Assembly: GCA_903839205.1 (NCBI GenBank)
Contig: CAIMBM010000186.1
Location: 1 to 32,347 of the forward strand
From: an uncultured Holophagaceae bacterium
GTDB lineage: Bacteria; Acidobacteriota; Holophagae; Holophagales; Holophagaceae
Direction of reading: 5' to 3'
Length of the DNA: 32,347 bases
The translations under genes were made by a program, and so were the position numbers. The notes beneath the pieces were generated by a model. That model had not been told where the DNA came from. It saw nothing but the letters and a program-made list of their open reading frames with translations, and searched no databases. Of the stretch, positions 19,467 to 29,090 are shown piece by piece (position 1 is the stretch's first letter; each line of letters opens with the position of its first letter).

Positions 19467-19584
19467 GATGCATCCAGGGTGGCGTGTGCTGGTGGCAGAG
19501 GAATAGTGCTAGGGCTTCGCCCGTCCTGATGCAGTGCGCATCCGGATCGATGAAGGGCGTTGATCTTGGTGGACCGCCAGGAAC

Positions 19585-20499
<915 letters not shown>

Positions 20500-20538
20500 A
20501 AACCAGTAATGACGCCATCTTCCCGCCGACCCGGTTTA

Positions 20539-20552
20539 CCTGTTCGAACAGG
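20539..20552. promoter_or_regulatory. 14-bp perfect palindrome upstream of nifH, candidate operator
   Basis: cctgttcgaacagg. Confidence 0.4.
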
Positions 20553-20584
20553 ATGATACGCTTTTCGCGGCACCAATCTGTTCC

Positions 20585-20604
20585 GCGGAACGTTTTCGTT
20601 CCGC
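20585..20604. repeat. Perfect 8-bp hairpin directly after the nifA stop codon
   Basis: gcggaacg-tttt-cgttccgc; overlaps palindrome gttccgcggaac (20580-20591). Confidence 0.6.
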
Positions 20605-20606
20605 CC

Positions 20607-22211
20607 CTACTTGAACCGCTGCCAGTCGATTCCGTAGAGGCGGATCTTGTACTGGATCATCCGCTTGCTGAGGCCCAGGCGCTTGGCCGCCTGGGACTGG
20701 TTGCCCCGGGTGTCCTTGAGCGCCTCGGTGATCAGCTCGATCTCGAAATTGGCCACCCGGTCTGCAAAGCCGCTGTCCTCGGAGGCGTCGCCAAGCCCTG
20801 GCTTGGTCTGGTAGCGGTTCAGCTGCAGGCTCGGGGGGAGGTGGTGCCCGTGGATCACGTCCCCCTCGGCCATGACCGCGGCCCGCTCGATCACGTTCTC
20901 CATCTCGCGCACGTTCCCGGGCCAGTGGTAGGCCGTGAGCATGTCGATGGCCGGGGTGTCGATGCGGACGATGGTCTTGCCCATCTCCCGGGAGAACCGA
21001 TCCACGAAGGCGTCCGCCAGCAGCATCATGTCCGCCTTGCCGCGCTCGCGCAGGGGCGGCATGTGGATGGGGAACACGTTCAGCCGGTAGTAGAGGTCGG
21101 AACGGAACCTCCCGGCGACGATGTCGCCTTCCAGGTGCCGGTTGGTGGCGGCGATGATGCGGGCGTCGCTCACGATCGTCTCGGACCCGCCGACCCGCTC
21201 GAAGCGCTTGGTCTGGAGCACGCGCAGGAGACGGGTCTGCACCCCCGGCGGCAGCTCGCCGATCTCGTCGAGGAACACCGTGCCGCCCTGGGCGCGCTCG
21301 AACACGCCCGCCCGGCGGGCGGCGGCCCCGGTGAAGGCGCCCTTCTCGTGGCCGAACAGCTCGCTCTCCACCAGACTCTCGGGAATGGCGCCGCAATTCA
21401 CTTCGATGCAGGGCTTGGCCCGCCGGGGGGAGAGGTCATGGATGAGCTGGGCGAGGACGCCCTTCCCCGTGCCCGTCTCGCCGGTGATCAGCACCGAGGT
21501 ATCCACACCTGCGACCTTCGCGGCCAGGCGGGTCACGGCCTCCATGGCCGGCGACCGGCCCACCAGCCGGTCGAAGGTGGCCACATGCACGCGCTGGTAG
21601 GCTTCCAGCCGGTCCTCCAGGCGCCGGCGCTGCACGAAGGGCCCCACCAGGTAGGCGACCTCGCTCAGCAGCCGCAGGTCTCCGTCCGGATCCGTGGCCT
21701 CGGCCAGGGGTCTGTCCGCCGAGAGGGCGCCCACGGCCTTGCCACGATATTGTATCGGCACGCAGAAGAAGGCCATGCGGGCCAGGTCCAGCCCCTGCCG
21801 CAGCCCACTCCGGTCGAGGAAACCGTCCTTGGCCTTCACCCCCGCGAGGTACACGGGCGTGTTGGTGGCGATGACCCGGCCCGTGATGCCCTCGCCCGGG
21901 CGGTAGCGCATGAGGATGCCCGTGTCCGTGGGCACCCCCGCCGCCGTGATGTCCGCCGCGATTTCGTCCTCGGCGTCATTGAGCAGGGTGACCACGCCCC
22001 GGGCATAGCCCTGGTCCCGGTCCAGCCAGCGCAGCACCTCGCTCAGGGCCGAGGCGGCATTGTCCTCGGTCGAAAGGAAGCGTCCGATGCGTGCCAGCAG
22101 GCCCAGCCGCGCGCAGGCGGTATTGTTGGGCACGGGGAAGGTGCCCAGCATCGGACAAGGGGCGAAGAACCCCTCGCTGTCGCCATCGGTTGAGCTCAAC
22201 GTCACCACCAC
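20607..22211 (-). CDS. nifA: Nif-specific sigma-54-dependent transcriptional activator (GAF, AAA+, Fis-type HTH)
   Basis: GETGTGKGVLAQLIH, ESELFGHEKGAFTGAAARRAGVFE, GTVFLDEIGELPPGVQTRLLRVLQ, C-terminal NQSQAAKRLGLSKRMIQYKIRLYGI; directly upstream of nifH. Confidence 0.92.
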   Translation of the reverse strand: MVVTLSSTDGDSEGFFAPCPMLGTFPVPNNTACARLGLLARIGRFLSTEDNAASALSEVLRWLDRDQGYARGVVTLLNDAEDEIAADITAAGVPTDTGILMRYRPGEGITGRVIATNTPVYLAGVKAKDGFLDRSGLRQGLDLARMAFFCVPIQYRGKAVGALSADRPLAEATDPDGDLRLLSEVAYLVGPFVQRRRLEDRLEAYQRVHVATFDRLVGRSPAMEAVTRLAAKVAGVDTSVLITGETGTGKGVLAQLIHDLSPRRAKPCIEVNCGAIPESLVESELFGHEKGAFTGAAARRAGVFERAQGGTVFLDEIGELPPGVQTRLLRVLQTKRFERVGGSETIVSDARIIAATNRHLEGDIVAGRFRSDLYYRLNVFPIHMPPLRERGKADMMLLADAFVDRFSREMGKTIVRIDTPAIDMLTAYHWPGNVREMENVIERAAVMAEGDVIHGHHLPPSLQLNRYQTKPGLGDASEDSGFADRVANFEIELITEALKDTRGNQSQAAKRLGLSKRMIQYKIRLYGIDWQRFK

Positions 22212-22411
22212 GTTGAAATCGTAGCAGTTCCCATGCCAGCGCCCTGGGCCCCCGGGGCGACCCTGGGAGCACCTCTCAACCCTACCCAGGAGCGGTCAAC
22301 CCCGGATTCGGGGAGGGAATTCCGTGCCGCGGCGGGTCTCCATTCGATACGATGAAATGGTCGTTAAGGCCATAGATTTTGAATGAGTCCCATGAAATTT
22401 CCGTGCATACT

Positions 22412-22427
22412 TGGCTCTATTGAAGCA
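22412..22427 (+). promoter_or_regulatory. Weak candidate sigma-54 promoter upstream of the hybrid histidine kinase
   Basis: TGGCTCTATTGAAGCA: GG/GC spacing and flanking bases fit, interior match weak. Confidence 0.3.
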
Positions 22428-22449
22428 TATTTGTGATCAATGGTGATGG

Positions 22450-24288
22450 ATGGCAGGGCTCCTAAGGATCATCAGCGCGCTGCTTGACCTGCTGGTCCCG
22501 CCCTCGGCCCGCGCCGATCCCAGGCTGCGTCTCCGCCACCGCGGCATCGCGAAGTCCCTCCTCTCCATCTCGGGCGTGGTCACGATCCTCTTTGCCGTCT
22601 ATATCGCGGTGCGGCCCCAGCTGGGCCTGCAGGAAGTGATCCTGTTCGTGGCGGCCATCGTCTCGCCGGCCCTGGGGGCCCTGTACGTGCGCCTCACGGG
22701 CCAGATCCAGGGGGGCCTCATTCTCACGAACGTGGCGGGCATCGCCATCGTCGCCTACTGGTGCGGGGTCACGGGCGGCATCAGGTCCGTGGCCCTGCCC
22801 TGGTTCCTGCCGAACCTGTTCCTCCTGAGCACCTTCGGCAGCAAGCGCATGCTGATCATCACCTCCGGCCTCCTCTTCGCGGTCATCGCCGGACTGTTCC
22901 TGGCGACCATCCGGGGCTGGCTCCCCCCGAGCCAGGTGCCCGCCATCCTGGTCCCGGAGTTCAATTTCCTCTCGATGGTCTCCAGCGTCGGGGTGGTGGT
23001 GCTCGCGGCCATCGCCATGACCGGCGAGCGCGAGAAATCCAAGCAGTTCCTCCTGGAGGCCAAGAACGCCGCCGAGGCTGCCAATCAGGCGAAATCGGTC
23101 TTTCTCGCCTCCATGAGCCACGAGCTGAGGACGCCCCTGAACGCGATCCTGCTTTCTGCGGACCTGCTCAGGGAGGACCAGGATCCGCCCCTGAGCCCCA
23201 AGCAGCTGCACACGGCCGACGAGCTCCGCCTCGGCGGACAACTCCTCCTGGGGCTCGTGAACCAGGTGATGGAGCTCAGCAGCATCGAGGCCGGAAAGGT
23301 GTCCCTCTCCATGGGGGCGACCCGCCTCTCCGAGGCGCTCTCGGATGCCCTCAGCGTGATCCAGCCGCTGGCGTTGCGCCGCCACATCCGCATCGACTTC
23401 AACCTCGAGGCCCTCGCGGACCTGGTCGTCCTCGCGGACCCCTCCCAGCTGAGATCGGTCCTGATCAACCTCCTCTCCAATGCGGTGAAATTCAACCGCC
23501 CCCAGGGCGAGGTCCGAGTCGGCGCCCAGAGGACCGACCAAGGGACGGTCAGGATCGAGATCCGCGATACGGGACCGGGGCTCCCTTCCCGGGCCGGAGC
23601 GGGCGACTTCCAGCCCTTCAACCGGCTCGGAGCCGAAGGTTCCCACATCGAGGGGACCGGCCTGGGACTTCCCATCACCGAACGCCTCGTCCAGATGATG
23701 TCCGGCCGCCTGGGCTTCGAAAGTGTGCAGGGGCAGGGCAGCACCTTCTGGGTCGAGCTGGCTGCCCAGGCACCCCTCCCGAAAGCCGAGCAGCCCCCGC
23801 CGCCCCGCGCCCTGCCCGCTCCGGCCAGAGAGGGAATCCCCTCGGCCAAGCCCCTCGACGTGCTCATCGCCGAGGATCACCCGATCAACCAGAAACTCCT
23901 GCGCTTGACCCTGGAGAAGCGGGGGCACCGGGTGACGGTCGTGTCGAACGGTGCCGAGGCGCTCCAGGCCCTGAATGACCACGCCCAGAACGCACCCCAT
24001 TTCGATGTCGTCCTCATGGACCTGATGATGCCCATCATGGATGGCCTGGAGGCCACCCGGCGCATCCGGCAGATGGAGTCCGGCAGCGGGCGCCGCATCC
24101 CCATCGTGGCCGTGACCGCCTGCGCCATGGACAGCGACCGGGCGGCCTGTTTCGCGGCAGGCATGGACGACTACCTCGCCAAACCCGTGGACACCCAGAA
24201 CCTCATCCGGATCCTGGCGGCCATCCCGAGCGGCAATCATGCCGGCCAGGGACAGGGAACCACGAATCACGGGGTCGGAGCCTCCTGA
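22450..24288 (+). CDS. Membrane hybrid sensor histidine kinase (TM region, HisKA, HATPase_c, receiver)
   Basis: Multiple hydrophobic N-terminal segments; FLASMSHELRTPLNAILLSADLL; NLLSNAVKFN; GTGLGLPITERLVQMMSGRLGFES; LIAEDHPINQKLL, DVVLMDLMMPIMDGLEATRRIR. Confidence 0.92.
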   Translation: MAGLLRIISALLDLLVPPSARADPRLRLRHRGIAKSLLSISGVVTILFAVYIAVRPQLGLQEVILFVAAIVSPALGALYVRLTGQIQGGLILTNVAGIAIVAYWCGVTGGIRSVALPWFLPNLFLLSTFGSKRMLIITSGLLFAVIAGLFLATIRGWLPPSQVPAILVPEFNFLSMVSSVGVVVLAAIAMTGEREKSKQFLLEAKNAAEAANQAKSVFLASMSHELRTPLNAILLSADLLREDQDPPLSPKQLHTADELRLGGQLLLGLVNQVMELSSIEAGKVSLSMGATRLSEALSDALSVIQPLALRRHIRIDFNLEALADLVVLADPSQLRSVLINLLSNAVKFNRPQGEVRVGAQRTDQGTVRIEIRDTGPGLPSRAGAGDFQPFNRLGAEGSHIEGTGLGLPITERLVQMMSGRLGFESVQGQGSTFWVELAAQAPLPKAEQPPPPRALPAPAREGIPSAKPLDVLIAEDHPINQKLLRLTLEKRGHRVTVVSNGAEALQALNDHAQNAPHFDVVLMDLMMPIMDGLEATRRIRQMESGSGRRIPIVAVTACAMDSDRAACFAAGMDDYLAKPVDTQNLIRILAAIPSGNHAGQGQGTTNHGVGAS

Positions 24289-24599
24289 AGGAGGCGAGAA
24301 CCTCCACCCGTAGTGGCATCGCTTCCGACCCGGCGGTGCCCCAGCTCCTTCTTACACTCCGTAAATCACTTCCCACAAATTCTTTATGTTTGATCCCGAT
24401 TTAGTGCTTTCCATCACCTTTCGATTTCCCGCCACTCCCGCCTGCCGGTTTCCGGGGCTAGAGTCATGTCGTCCCGTTTGAGGCTCCGTTACCACGCCGC
24501 CGCAGCCTTGGGACAAGTCCTGCGGCACAACCATTTCAGTCCATCCTGACCCGGGCCCGAGCCCACATCTTTCTCAACACCTTCCTTGCTGGAGGAACC

Positions 24600-25949
24600 A
24601 TGAGTCAGTACGTCAACGAAGTCCTTGAGGGTCTGAAGAAGAAGGCGCCCTGGGAAAGCCTCTTCATCCAGGCCGCCACCGAGATCCTCCACTCCCTGGC
24701 GCCGGTCCTCGAGAAGGAGCCCAAGTACAAGAAGAACGCCATCCTCGAGCGCCTCGTCGAGCCCGAGCGCGCCGTCTCCTTCCGGGTGCCCTGGGTGGAC
24801 GACAAGGGCCAGATCCGCATCCATACCGGCTACCGCGTGCAGTTCAACAGCGCCATCGGGCCCTACAAGGGCGGCATCCGCTTCCATCCCAACGTCACCC
24901 TCGACACGCTGAAATTCCTGGGCTTCGAGCAGATCTTCAAGAACAGCCTCACGGGCCTGCCCATGGGCGGCGGCAAGGGCGGTTCCGCCTTCGATCCCAA
25001 CGGCAAGTCCGACGGCGAGATCATGCGCTTCTGCCAGGCCTTCATGATGGAGCTCTTCCGCCACATCGGCCCCGACACGGACGTGCCCGCCGGCGACATC
25101 GGCGTGGGGGGACGCGAAGTGGGCTACATGTTCGGGATGTACAAGAAGCTGGCCAACGAGTTCACCGGCGTGCTCACCGGCAAGGGCCAGTACTGGGGCG
25201 GCAGCCTCGTGCGTCCCGAGGCCACGGGCTACGGCGTCGTCTACTTCGCCGAGGAGATGCTGAAGACCAAGGGCGACAGCATGAAGGGCAAGAAGGTCGC
25301 CGTATCCGGCTTCGGCAACGTGGCCTGGGGCGCCGTCACCAAGGCCACCCAGCTCGGGGCGAAGGTCGTGACCATCTCCGGTCCCGATGGCTACATCTAT
25401 GACGCCGATGGGATCTCCGGCGAGAAGATCGTCCACATGGAGGAGATGCTGCGCATCGACCGCATGGCCGTGGCGCCCTACGTCCAGAAGTACAAGAGCG
25501 CCCAGTTCCATGCGGGCAAGCGCCCCTGGGAACAGGTGGTGGACGTGGCCCTGCCCTGCGCCATCCAGAACGAGCTGAACCTGGACGAGGCCAAGACCCT
25601 GCTTGCCAACGGCTGCAAGGCCGTGGTCGAGGGCGCCAACATGCCCAGCACCCTGGATGCCGTGGAGTTCTTCCAGGCCAACACGGACAAGATCCTCTAC
25701 GCCCCCGGCAAGGCCTCCAACGCCGGCGGCGTGGCCACCTCGGGCCTCGAGATGAGCCAGAACTCCATGCGCCTCGGCTGGACCGCCGAGGAAGTGGACG
25801 CCCGCCTGCACCAGATCATGGTCAACATCCACAAGTCCTGCGTGGATGCCGCCACCCGCTTCGGCACCCCCGGCAACTACGTGAACGGCGCGAATATCGC
25901 CGGCTTCCTGAAGGTGGCCGACTCGATGATCGACCAGGGGCTCGTCTAG
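24600..25949 (+). CDS. gdhA: Glutamate dehydrogenase (probably NADP-dependent)
   Basis: YRVQFNSAIGPYKGGIRFHPNVTLDTLKFLGFEQIFKNSLTGLPMGGGKGGSAFDP, VPAGDIGVGGREVGYMFG, RPEATGYGVVYF. Confidence 0.96.
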   Translation: MSQYVNEVLEGLKKKAPWESLFIQAATEILHSLAPVLEKEPKYKKNAILERLVEPERAVSFRVPWVDDKGQIRIHTGYRVQFNSAIGPYKGGIRFHPNVTLDTLKFLGFEQIFKNSLTGLPMGGGKGGSAFDPNGKSDGEIMRFCQAFMMELFRHIGPDTDVPAGDIGVGGREVGYMFGMYKKLANEFTGVLTGKGQYWGGSLVRPEATGYGVVYFAEEMLKTKGDSMKGKKVAVSGFGNVAWGAVTKATQLGAKVVTISGPDGYIYDADGISGEKIVHMEEMLRIDRMAVAPYVQKYKSAQFHAGKRPWEQVVDVALPCAIQNELNLDEAKTLLANGCKAVVEGANMPSTLDAVEFFQANTDKILYAPGKASNAGGVATSGLEMSQNSMRLGWTAEEVDARLHQIMVNIHKSCVDAATRFGTPGNYVNGANIAGFLKVADSMIDQGLV

Positions 25950-25966
25950 TCCCTGGATCTCCTCAG

Positions 25967-26004
25967 CGCAGAAAAGGGGGCCGCGAGCGGCCCCCTTTTC
26001 TGCG
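25967..26004 (+). terminator. Strong terminator-type hairpin after gdhA
   Basis: Perfect inverted repeat cgcagaaaagggggccgc-ga-gcggcccccttttctgcg; the tttt lies in the 3' arm. Confidence 0.8.
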
Positions 26005-26041
26005 TAGAACAGTAAACTGCCTCAAAGGCAGGGCCTCCACA

Positions 26042-29000
26042 ATGATCAGTCGGGAATTCAACGAGATCTTCCGGAAGTACACCTCGGACAAAGAGATCTT
26101 CCATGACCTGATGCCGCTGCGCACCCGCGAGATCCTGCTGGTGGCTCCGGCCTTCGACGCCTTCACCCTGGAGCAGGATGGCCTGCTGACGGAGATCCTC
26201 TTCGAGGGCTACTACCAGCTCAACATGAGCAACCCGCCCCGGGTGATCAACGTGTCCACCCTGGACGATGCGCTGGAGAAGTGCGCCGCCCGCCACTTCG
26301 ACATGATCATCGTCATGAGCCGCCTGGGCCAGGGCGGCCATGTGGAGCTGTCCAAGGCGCTCCGGAAGGCCGCCCAGGGCATCCCGATCTACCTGCTCCT
26401 CAACGACAACGTGGAAGTCGGCGCCATGGACCGGAGGCGCCAGGAACTCCAGCGCCACTACGACCAGATCTTCGTCTGGAACGGGAACCCCGAGATCTTC
26501 ATGGCCATGGTGAAGCTGATGGAGGACCGGGCCAACGTCGAGAACGACACCAAGGTCGGCCTCACCCGGGTCATTCTGCTCGTCGAGGACAGCATCCGCT
26601 ACTACTCGCGGTACCTGCCCATCCTCTACGCCGAGATCCTCAAGCAGACCACTCGGCTGGCCAAGGATCTGACCGTGGATGGCATGACGCGCACTCTGTC
26701 CATGCGGGTCCGGCCCAAGGTGCTGCTGGCCACCACCTACGAGGAGGCCATCGCCTTTTGCGACAAGTACCAGGACTTCCTGCTCTGCGTCATCACCGAC
26801 AGGAAGTTTCCCAAGGACGGGGCCCTGGATCGAGAGGCTGGCCTCAAGGTCATCAAGGCGGTGAAGGACCGGAATCCCCACCTCCCGACCCTGCTGCAGT
26901 CCTCGGACCCCTTCAAGGAATCCTGGGCCACCGCCATCAACAGCGGCTTCCTGAACAAGAACTCGTACACGCTCGGCGCCGAGCTCTCCAATTTCTTCCA
27001 CGAGAGCCTGGGCTTCGGCGACTTCATCTTCCGCGACGAGCGGGGCGCCGAGATCGCCCGCGCCACGGACATGGAGGACCTGCAGGCCAAGCTGCGGACC
27101 GTGCCCGTGGAGTCGCTCGTCTACCATGCCTCGCGGAACCACTTCTCCGCCTGGATCATGGCCCGCGGGGAGGTCCAGGTGGCGAAGGTACTGGGGAAGT
27201 TCCGCCTGTCCGACTACCGGGACCCCGAGGAAATGCGCACCTTCCTCATCAACGTCGGCGACTATGTGCAGCGCATGAAGACCCTGGGGAAGGTGGTTCC
27301 CCTGACCGAATCCACGCCGAAGGATGAGCCCAATATCCTGCGCCTGGCCCCGGGTTCCATGGGGGGGAAGGGCCGCGGCGTCGCCTTCATCCACTCCCTG
27401 CTCTCCCGCCTGGACCTGGACAACCTGCTCCCCGAGGCGAACATCCGCATCCCCCGCTCGGCCATCATCGGCACCGAGGAGTTCAACGGCTTCATCAGCC
27501 GAAACGGCCTGCGGCAGATGCTCCAGAACGACGTCGACGACGACGCCATCAAGCGCCGCTTCCTCATGGGCTCCCTGTCCCCGGAGCTGATGGCCAGGCT
27601 GCGCCTCTTCCTGGCCAAGCATGCACGGGTGCCCCTGGCGGTGCGCTCGTCGGGCCTGCTGGAGGACAGCCTCTCCCATCCCTTCGCGGGCCTTTACAGC
27701 ACCTTCTTCCTGCCCAACAACGACCCCGACCCTTCGGTGCGCGAGGCCCAGCTCACCGAGGCCATCCGGCTGGTCTACGCCTCGGTCTATTCGAAGGCCG
27801 CGCGCTCCTACTTCCAGGCCATCGACTACAAGATCGAGGAAGAGCAGATGGCCATCCTCATCCAGGAGGTCTCGGGACGCCGCTTCGGGGACCGCTTCTA
27901 CCCGCACATCTCCGGTGTGGCCCAGTCCTTCAACTACTACCCGGTGGCCTACACCCAGCCCCAGGACGGCATCGCCAACATCGCCGTGGGCCTCGGGAAG
28001 TACGTGGTCGAGGGGGGGAAGACCTACCGCTTCGCCCCCCCCTACCCCGAGATGGACATGTTGCCCCCCAGGGAGCAGCTGCGCACCACCCAGAAGCAGT
28101 TCTACGCCCTGGACATGAGCCGCACCTCCGTGGACCTGTACGGCGGGGAGGACGCGACGCTGATCAGCCTGGACATCAGCCAGGCCGAGCAGGACGGCGC
28201 CCTCTGGCATTGCGCCTCCGTCTGGGACGCCAACGACGACCGGATCCGCGACGGCCTGGACAGCCCCGGGCCCCGCGTCGTGAACTTCCGGAACATCCTG
28301 AAGTACGACCAGTTCCCCCTCCCGAAGATCCTCCAGACCCTCCTGGAACTCATCCGCGAAGCCATGGAGACCCCCGTGGAGATCGAGTTCGCCGTTGATT
28401 TGGACAAGGACCCCGAGAACGGCAAGCCCACCTTCACCCTGCTCCAGATCAAGCACCAGCTCCTCGACAACGGCGAAGTGAACCTCTCGGTGTCGGACCT
28501 GGACCCCGCGGAGCTCTTCCTCTTCTCGGAGAAATGCGTGGGGAACGGCATCGTGGAGGGACTGCGCAACGTCGTGTGGGTGGACCCCGAGGGCTTCGAC
28601 AAGTTCGAGACCCCGGCCCTGGCCGCCCAGATCGAGCAGGTCAACGACCGGTTCCGCACCGAGGGGGGGAAGTACGTGCTGCTGGGCCCAGGCCGCTGGG
28701 GCAGCAACGACCATCACCTGGGCATCCCCATCGCGTGGTCCATGATCTCCTGCGCCCAGGTGATCGTGGAGTACGCCATGGCCAACTTCCAGGCGGACGC
28801 CTCCCTGGGCTCCCACTTCTTCCACAACGTCACCTCCCTGAACATCGGCTACTTCACCGTGCCCTACCCCCGGGGCAGCAGCCTCCTCGACTGGGACTGG
28901 CTGCGCCAGCAGCCCGAGGTCTGGCGCTCGGGCTGCCTGGTCCACAGCCGCCTCGAGGAACCTGTGCACATCGTCATGGATGGACGGCGCAGCGCCTCGG

Positions 29001-29062
29001 CCATCTTCAAGCACAAGCCAACGACGCGCACCCCGCACCCCGAGGAGGAGCCCGGGCTCTGA
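26042..29062 (+). CDS. Large PEP/pyruvate-binding (PPDK_N-like) protein with N-terminal receiver-like domains
   Basis: RVILLVEDSIRYYSRYLP and VITDRKFPKDG receiver-like region; GSMGGKGRGVAFIHSLL, PLAVRSSGLLEDSLSHPFAGLYSTF typical of the PEP synthase/PPDK N-terminal domain. Confidence 0.82.
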   Translation: MISREFNEIFRKYTSDKEIFHDLMPLRTREILLVAPAFDAFTLEQDGLLTEILFEGYYQLNMSNPPRVINVSTLDDALEKCAARHFDMIIVMSRLGQGGHVELSKALRKAAQGIPIYLLLNDNVEVGAMDRRRQELQRHYDQIFVWNGNPEIFMAMVKLMEDRANVENDTKVGLTRVILLVEDSIRYYSRYLPILYAEILKQTTRLAKDLTVDGMTRTLSMRVRPKVLLATTYEEAIAFCDKYQDFLLCVITDRKFPKDGALDREAGLKVIKAVKDRNPHLPTLLQSSDPFKESWATAINSGFLNKNSYTLGAELSNFFHESLGFGDFIFRDERGAEIARATDMEDLQAKLRTVPVESLVYHASRNHFSAWIMARGEVQVAKVLGKFRLSDYRDPEEMRTFLINVGDYVQRMKTLGKVVPLTESTPKDEPNILRLAPGSMGGKGRGVAFIHSLLSRLDLDNLLPEANIRIPRSAIIGTEEFNGFISRNGLRQMLQNDVDDDAIKRRFLMGSLSPELMARLRLFLAKHARVPLAVRSSGLLEDSLSHPFAGLYSTFFLPNNDPDPSVREAQLTEAIRLVYASVYSKAARSYFQAIDYKIEEEQMAILIQEVSGRRFGDRFYPHISGVAQSFNYYPVAYTQPQDGIANIAVGLGKYVVEGGKTYRFAPPYPEMDMLPPREQLRTTQKQFYALDMSRTSVDLYGGEDATLISLDISQAEQDGALWHCASVWDANDDRIRDGLDSPGPRVVNFRNILKYDQFPLPKILQTLLELIREAMETPVEIEFAVDLDKDPENGKPTFTLLQIKHQLLDNGEVNLSVSDLDPAELFLFSEKCVGNGIVEGLRNVVWVDPEGFDKFETPALAAQIEQVNDRFRTEGGKYVLLGPGRWGSNDHHLGIPIAWSMISCAQVIVEYAMANFQADASLGSHFFHNVTSLNIGYFTVPYPRGSSLLDWDWLRQQPEVWRSGCLVHSRLEEPVHIVMDGRRSASAIFKHKPTTRTPHPEEEPGL

Positions 29063-29090
29063 ACCGCCCCGCCCTGCCGGATCCTCCCGC

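Noticed and set aside
15090-19529. 654-aa and 802-aa plus-strand ORFs
   Set aside because: Antisense to nifE, nifK and nifD, which are unambiguous; shadow ORFs
22462-24270. 602-aa minus-strand ORF
   Set aside because: Antisense to the histidine kinase with recognisable H, N and G boxes on the plus strand
24280-24295. gcctcc-tgaa-ggaggc as terminator of the histidine kinase
   Set aside because: Six-bp hairpin overlaps the stop codon and has no T-tract; insufficient evidence
25946-29038. 1030-aa minus-strand ORF
   Set aside because: Mirror of the PEP-binding protein gene; repetitive V/L/H/G/D-rich composition with no motifs
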